A stretch of 64,000 bases of DNA from Mycobacterium syngnathidarum (GTDB lineage: Bacteria > Actinomycetota > Actinomycetes > Mycobacteriales > Mycobacteriaceae): NCBI RefSeq assembly GCF_001942625.1, contig NZ_MLCL01000022.1:1-64000 (forward strand), read 5' to 3'. Shown here in pieces: positions 60,792 through 64,000 of the stretch. The first letter of the stretch is position 1, and every line of letters begins with the position of its first letter. Made by a program: the position numbers and the translations under genes. The notes beneath the pieces are model-generated. The model saw only the letters and a list, made by a program, of their open reading frames with translations. It did not search any database and had not been told where the DNA came from.

Positions 60792-61304
60792 ATGGCTGTC
60801 CCTGAGACCATCACCATCTACACCGACGGCGCCTGTCATGGGAATCCGGGGCCGGGCGGTTGGGGTGTAGTGCTGCGTTTCGGTGAACACGAGAAGCACC
60901 TCTACGGCGGAGAGAAGGCGACCACCAACAACCGCATGGAGTTGTTGGCCGCGATCGTGGCGCTTGAAGCGATCACCGCGGCGCGTCCCATACAGCTGTG
61001 GACCGACAGCCAATACGTGCTCCAGGGCATCACAAGCTGGATCTCCGGATGGAAACGCAAGGGGTGGAAGACATCTACAGGCCAGCCGGTGAAGAACGCA
61101 GATCTCTGGCGACGCTTGGATACCGTCGCCGCGCAGCACACGGTGGACTGGCGTTGGGTGAAGGGCCACGCAGGGCACGAAGGCAATGAACTCGCCGATC
61201 AGCTCGCCACACGGGGTGCGAAAGAGTTCGGAGGTTCGACAAGGGCCGCGGGAATTCCTAACCAGGGGAGCGGACGGCAACGACATCGGAGGTGGTCACG
61301 ATGA
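60792..61304 (+). CDS. rnhA: Ribonuclease HI
   Basis: This 170-aa RNase HI has all catalytic acids: Asp in [17 protein letters not shown], Glu in [13 protein letters not shown], Asp in WTDSQYV and Asp in GNELADQLA, plus the basic-protrusion region [15 protein letters not shown] and [10 protein letters not shown]. It removes RNA from RNA:DNA hybrids, for example primers during element replication. The ATG of the next gene overlaps its stop. An extra copy on a mobile element supports autonomous replication ability, but that is inference. Confidence 0.93.
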   Translation: MAVPETITIYTDGACHGNPGPGGWGVVLRFGEHEKHLYGGEKATTNNRMELLAAIVALEAITAARPIQLWTDSQYVLQGITSWISGWKRKGWKTSTGQPVKNADLWRRLDTVAAQHTVDWRWVKGHAGHEGNELADQLATRGAKEFGGSTRAAGIPNQGSGRQRHRRWSR

Positions 61305-61660
61305 CGGCGCACACGCGGGGCGCCGGAGGTGGCCCGATGAGCCAATCAGAGTGCCGGTTTGCCCGCAAGCGCCGGTATTCGACCCGAGACCTGGCCGTGA
61401 TGGGCGCTGACGAGGTCAAGGCCGCGGTCGAGGCCAGCGGTCGTCGATTCGACTCGCTGTACCCGTACCGTTGCCCTGACGGTCCGCACTGGCATCTGTC
61501 TCACTATGAGCAAGCCCTGGGAATGTGTCCCGTCTGCGAGGAGTGGCATCCTGCCTGGTGCGGGTCTCAGCCGGACAAGCGGTGGATAATTTCCGGGCAC
61601 GTGGTTGACGAACAGCCGTGCCCCGGTGAGGGACAGCTGACGGCGGCGGTGTCCCGATGA
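61301..61660 (+). CDS. Cys-rich hypothetical protein, 119 aa
   Basis: ATG 61301 overlaps the rnhA stop and has GGAGG at 61288-61292. The sequence contains [28 protein letters not shown] and EQPCPGEG, a likely zinc-binding fold. Basic N-terminus. Probably nucleic-acid binding; family not recognised. Confidence 0.68.
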   Translation: MTAHTRGAGGGPMSQSECRFARKRRYSTRDLAVMGADEVKAAVEASGRRFDSLYPYRCPDGPHWHLSHYEQALGMCPVCEEWHPAWCGSQPDKRWIISGHVVDEQPCPGEGQLTAAVSR

Positions 61661-61902
61661 GTATGTACGTCGACATCGCCGTGAACAGTGAACTGATCGC
61701 CGGTGTGGCCATCACCCGCACCACCAGCGGTGGTGAGCAGCCCGACTCGACCAACACCTACCGGTGGACGTATGCCCGCAACGGCGACACGGCCGTCGGG
61801 TTCGTCGAACACCGGTACGGGAACGGCGCTATCGCACTGGCGCACAAGGTTCTCGGTGAGATCGCCGAACGCCACCGGATCGCCCAGGAGACCAACCGAT
61901 GA
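61657..61902 (+). CDS. Hypothetical protein, 81 aa
   Basis: The ATG overlaps the previous stop (ATGA). Protein: a beta strand (MYVDIAVNSELIAGVAITRTTSG), TYRWTYARNGDTAVGFVEHRYGNG, then a helix. Its stop overlaps the next ATG. Family unknown. Confidence 0.62.
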   Translation: MSMYVDIAVNSELIAGVAITRTTSGGEQPDSTNTYRWTYARNGDTAVGFVEHRYGNGAIALAHKVLGEIAERHRIAQETNR

Positions 61903-62552
61903 GCGTGTGCGACGCCTGCGACGGTCAGGACCACGGGGAGTTCGAGCCACTGAAGTTCAGCGGACTGTACCGCGAGTGGCTGTGCGGGATATGCCGATCG
62001 GTCCTGCTCGACCAGCCGATGGACTCGGCTGGTGATCCCGCAACACGGCTCATGACAACACCCGCGGCCGCCGAAAGACGGACGCTGACGGTCGCTGACC
62101 AGAACCCAGCGCGCACCGACGACAACGGGACCACCTGGTATCGACCATCATTCGAGGGCCCGGCGCCACCGAAGATGTGGGGTTGGACTTCCGACCCCAC
62201 CCACGCGCACCCGGACTACGCCGCGGCTGCGACCGCGTGTGTGCTGCCCGCCGATGTCACGGCTGAAGATCGTGCTGCGGTCTTGGAGTTCGCCAACCAT
62301 TTAGCAAGGGAGTCACGGAACCGTGGCCTGGCTCAGCATCCGCTGCCGAACCCGTCTGAGGTGTCGGAATCGGAGTCCGGCAACGGATGTGGCCACGCAA
62401 CTGACGAGGGCTGTTTCCGGTGCTGCAGTGACTGCAACTACGACACCCACACGTGCCGGGGCTGTGGGGAACCGTACAAGCACGGGCACGATCCCCGCTG
62501 CAAGGACTGCGAACCCAGCTCTACAGATCCAGTAACGAAAGGCGCGAACTGA
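61899..62552 (+). CDS. Zinc-finger protein, 217 aa
   Basis: An N-terminal zinc ribbon CDACDGQDHGEF ... WLCGICRSVLL and a C-terminal Cys cluster (CGHATDEGCFRCCSDCNYDTHTCRGCGEPYKHGHDPRCKDC) flank a helical middle with HAHPDYAAAATACVLP. It may be a transcription or recombination accessory factor. Coupled to both neighbours by overlaps. Confidence 0.68.
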   Translation: MSVCDACDGQDHGEFEPLKFSGLYREWLCGICRSVLLDQPMDSAGDPATRLMTTPAAAERRTLTVADQNPARTDDNGTTWYRPSFEGPAPPKMWGWTSDPTHAHPDYAAAATACVLPADVTAEDRAAVLEFANHLARESRNRGLAQHPLPNPSEVSESESGNGCGHATDEGCFRCCSDCNYDTHTCRGCGEPYKHGHDPRCKDCEPSSTDPVTKGAN

Positions 62553-63385
62553 TGCGCGAATACAGGTCCCTCATCATGGGCTGTGCTTTGGTACTGGCGA
62601 TGGGCTTCATACTGCCCACGATGTTGCAGTCGGCCGCCAAGATAGGCGAGACCTTCACTGACCCAGACAGCGCCAATCCTCCCGCCCCGGTCAACGCTCC
62701 ACCGCCGCCAGCTCCGGACGAACCTACTGATTGGTCCACAGTCGCACTCGTGGCCGTCATCGCCGGCGCGGTCCTCGCCACGGCCGTACTGATGTGGTTC
62801 GCTTGGCGGCACCTGACCAAACGCGGCGCCGATAAGAGCGAGAAGCGAGCCCGACGCAACGACCAGATCGAAATGTGGCAGCGAGGCCTCGACGTACTGG
62901 CCGAAACCCAGGACGCCCTCATGGGATTCGAGACCGACCCCGAATCGGTGTACTTCACTCGACCCCTGCTGGGCGACGTCAACGAGCCGGCCACCGCCAC
63001 CTTCTACACCGCCCTTGGCTCCGCCCAAACCCTTTGCACCGAAATCGTTCCCACCGATCCCGTACTGATCACCGCATTCGTCAACGCGGCCAACGCCGCG
63101 CGCCGAGCGTTCGACGTCGCAGACGACAACGCCCGCAACAAGGCCCGCCGCGGCATCAGCCACAACGGCCACAAACTATCGCCCCAGGAGCTCCGCAAGA
63201 TCGACCAGGCCCGAAAGTTCATGCGGCAGGCCCACGATCCAGCCCTCACCGAGGCCCACGCCCGCAACGCCCTCGCCAAGGCTCTGGACCTGCTCGACGG
63301 CGCCGGCGTGGTTGTTCCTGAACGACTGACAGCCACTGTCACCACGAGCGTCGAGACCATCCACCGCAAAGCCCTGGACAGATAA
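62552..63385 (+). CDS. Two-TM membrane protein, 277 aa
   Basis: It has two TM helices (residues about 8-25, LIMGCALVLAMGFILPT, and 64-86, VALVAVIAGAVLATAVLMWFAW) separated by a Pro-rich periplasmic loop, then a helical cytoplasmic domain of about 190 residues with basic patches. ATG 62552 overlaps the upstream stop by 1 nt. The shape is that of a membrane-anchored partner of a transfer or secretion complex; family unknown. Confidence 0.68.
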   Translation: MREYRSLIMGCALVLAMGFILPTMLQSAAKIGETFTDPDSANPPAPVNAPPPPAPDEPTDWSTVALVAVIAGAVLATAVLMWFAWRHLTKRGADKSEKRARRNDQIEMWQRGLDVLAETQDALMGFETDPESVYFTRPLLGDVNEPATATFYTALGSAQTLCTEIVPTDPVLITAFVNAANAARRAFDVADDNARNKARRGISHNGHKLSPQELRKIDQARKFMRQAHDPALTEAHARNALAKALDLLDGAGVVVPERLTATVTTSVETIHRKALDR

Positions 63386-63413
63386 CCGCACCGATCAAGA
63401 ACAGGGGGACACT

Positions 63414-63698
63414 GTGGTGCTCCAAGCAGTAGATGCCGCTGGCTACCTGTACCCGGTCGACGTCGAGCTGGCGCAGCAACAGCGCGGACGCCCGCGGCGC
63501 TCAACCCCCGCCAAGATGACGCACACGTGCCCGCACTTCGCACCTGCCCGCCTCCGGTCCCTGACGTCCCTGACCGGGTCACCTCTGCGTCCGCGCCCCG
63601 AGTTGGCGGAAGTGGGACCCGTGCCGGCCAGCCTAAACAGTGAAGTCTCACGAAAGGGAGGCAATGACAACCATGTTGAAACACCGAAATGTCGATGA
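63414..63698 (+). CDS. Hypothetical protein, 94 aa (uncertain)
   Basis: GTG 63414 opens a frame starting VLQAVDAAGYLYPVDVELAQQQ and later Arg/Pro-rich; the first 40 residues look genuine. The end overlaps the well-supported 63664 gene by 35 nt, so either the real gene is shorter or overlap occurs. Confidence 0.4.
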   Translation: MVLQAVDAAGYLYPVDVELAQQQRGRPRRSTPAKMTHTCPHFAPARLRSLTSLTGSPLRPRPELAEVGPVPASLNSEVSRKGGNDNHVETPKCR

Positions 63699-63816
63699 AA
63701 CTGTCGACGACGGCGACGAACTGCTCAACGCTTTCGGCGATCGGTTGATTCTGGGCGGGGCGTGGACGTGGGCTGATGGTGGCCAGTCACCTACCCGCAG
63801 GTGCACGAAGGCATGA
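63664..63816 (+). CDS. Small hypothetical protein, 50 aa
   Basis: ATG 63664 has a strong GAAAGGGAGG ribosome site. The product is acidic in the centre (VDETVDDGDELLNAFGDRL) with ILGGAWTWADGG. Family unknown, but the ribosome site makes expression likely. Confidence 0.55.
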   Translation: MTTMLKHRNVDETVDDGDELLNAFGDRLILGGAWTWADGGQSPTRRCTKA

Positions 63817-63847
63817 CGCAGAGTTCATCAGCCTGAAAGGGGCCACC

Positions 63848-64000
63848 ATGATTCTCGGATTCACCGGGACCCGCCGCGATCCCACGGCCGATCAGGAGCG
63901 TTTTATTCGACGCAACCTGTTCAACGCCACCGAACTGCATCACGGCTGTTGTGAGGGCAGCGACTACGCGTCTCATCTGTGCGCGGTAGACCTCGATCTA
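63848..64000 (+). CDS. SLOG-like nucleotide-binding protein (partial)
   Basis: ATG 63848 after GAAAGGGG begins ILGFTGTRRDPTADQERFIRRNL followed by LHHGCCEGSDY, the pattern GFTGTR ... HHGxxxGxD of SLOG/DprA-related proteins common in phages and plasmids. The window ends after 51 codons. Such proteins sense or bind nucleotide ligands; the specific role is unknown. Confidence 0.65.
   Translation, partial: MILGFTGTRRDPTADQERFIRRNLFNATELHHGCCEGSDYASHLCAVDLDL

Larger units (their letters stand above)
17846..64000. mobile_element. Integrative (probably conjugative) element, right end not seen
   Basis: Everything right of tRNA-Pro reads as an accessory element. It holds an integrase and excisionase-like genes at the tRNA, phage-type cargo genes, an IS1380-family insertion, a type IV secretion set, type VII secretion components, DNA-processing enzymes and many small orphan genes. 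No recognisable core chromosomal gene occurs in these 46 kb. The combination of T4SS and ESX genes recalls mycobacterial conjugative plasmids of the pRAW type, but this copy is chromosomally integrated. Confidence 0.8.

Overview
The window is GC-rich actinobacterial DNA, most likely from a fast-growing Mycobacterium (Mycolicibacterium). The main evidence is the run parA-like, scpA, scpB, 23S rRNA pseudouridine synthase, cmk, der with a COMT-like methyltransferase beside it (the order of M. tuberculosis Rv1703c and Rv1708-Rv1713), together with GTG starts and ATGA/GTGA gene overlaps throughout.

Positions 1-17845 are chromosomal. A minus-strand redox cluster (SDR, cysteine hydrolase, two zinc-free MDR-type oxidoreductases, and a Gfo/Idh/MocA gene broken by a 1-nt frameshift) faces a TetR regulator. 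Near-identical GGGGA-N4-TCCCC palindromes lie in that divergent promoter and again before the FMN-reductase gene, so they probably form one small regulon. Next come the conserved chromosome-segregation and ribosome-maturation genes, two TSUP anion exporters (the second behind a 36-codon upstream ORF), and a GntR / nitrilase / APC-permease unit that ends at a tRNA-Pro(GGG) gene.

From tRNA-Pro to the right edge (about 46 kb) the DNA is an integrative, probably conjugative, element that runs off the window. A tyrosine integrase and two excisionase-type HTH proteins sit next to the tRNA. They are followed by a small phage-like cargo operon (DUF3310, DEDDh exonuclease, alpha/beta hydrolase) and an IS1380-family insertion with a TTTA duplication. 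Then comes a minus-strand type IV secretion operon (VirB2-, VirB3-, VirB4- and VirB6-like, plus an EspI-like ParA) with a TcpC/VirB8-like gene nearby. EccA is encoded at 37-39 kb and eccD-mycP-eccE-ftsK at 51-58 kb. No eccB, no three-domain eccC, no WXG100, PE or PPE gene and no recognisable relaxase lies in the window. The element therefore appears to combine a type IV secretion set with a reduced type VII set, which is the most interesting feature here.

Between the two secretion blocks lies a minus-strand DNA-metabolism operon: a RuvC-like resolvase, a PD-(D/E)XK nuclease, a helicase-associated-domain protein, a 671-aa protein with an ART-like C-terminus, an orphan adenine methylase and several tiny proteins. 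Upstream of it is a 352-bp inverted repeat with 119-bp arms and iteron-like direct repeats, a candidate replication or transfer origin or a mirrored promoter. The right end holds a tightly packed plus-strand series of small proteins, including RNase HI, zinc-ribbon proteins, a two-TM protein and a truncated SLOG-type protein. The right attachment site was not seen. All calls were made by eye from translated sequence, without database searches.
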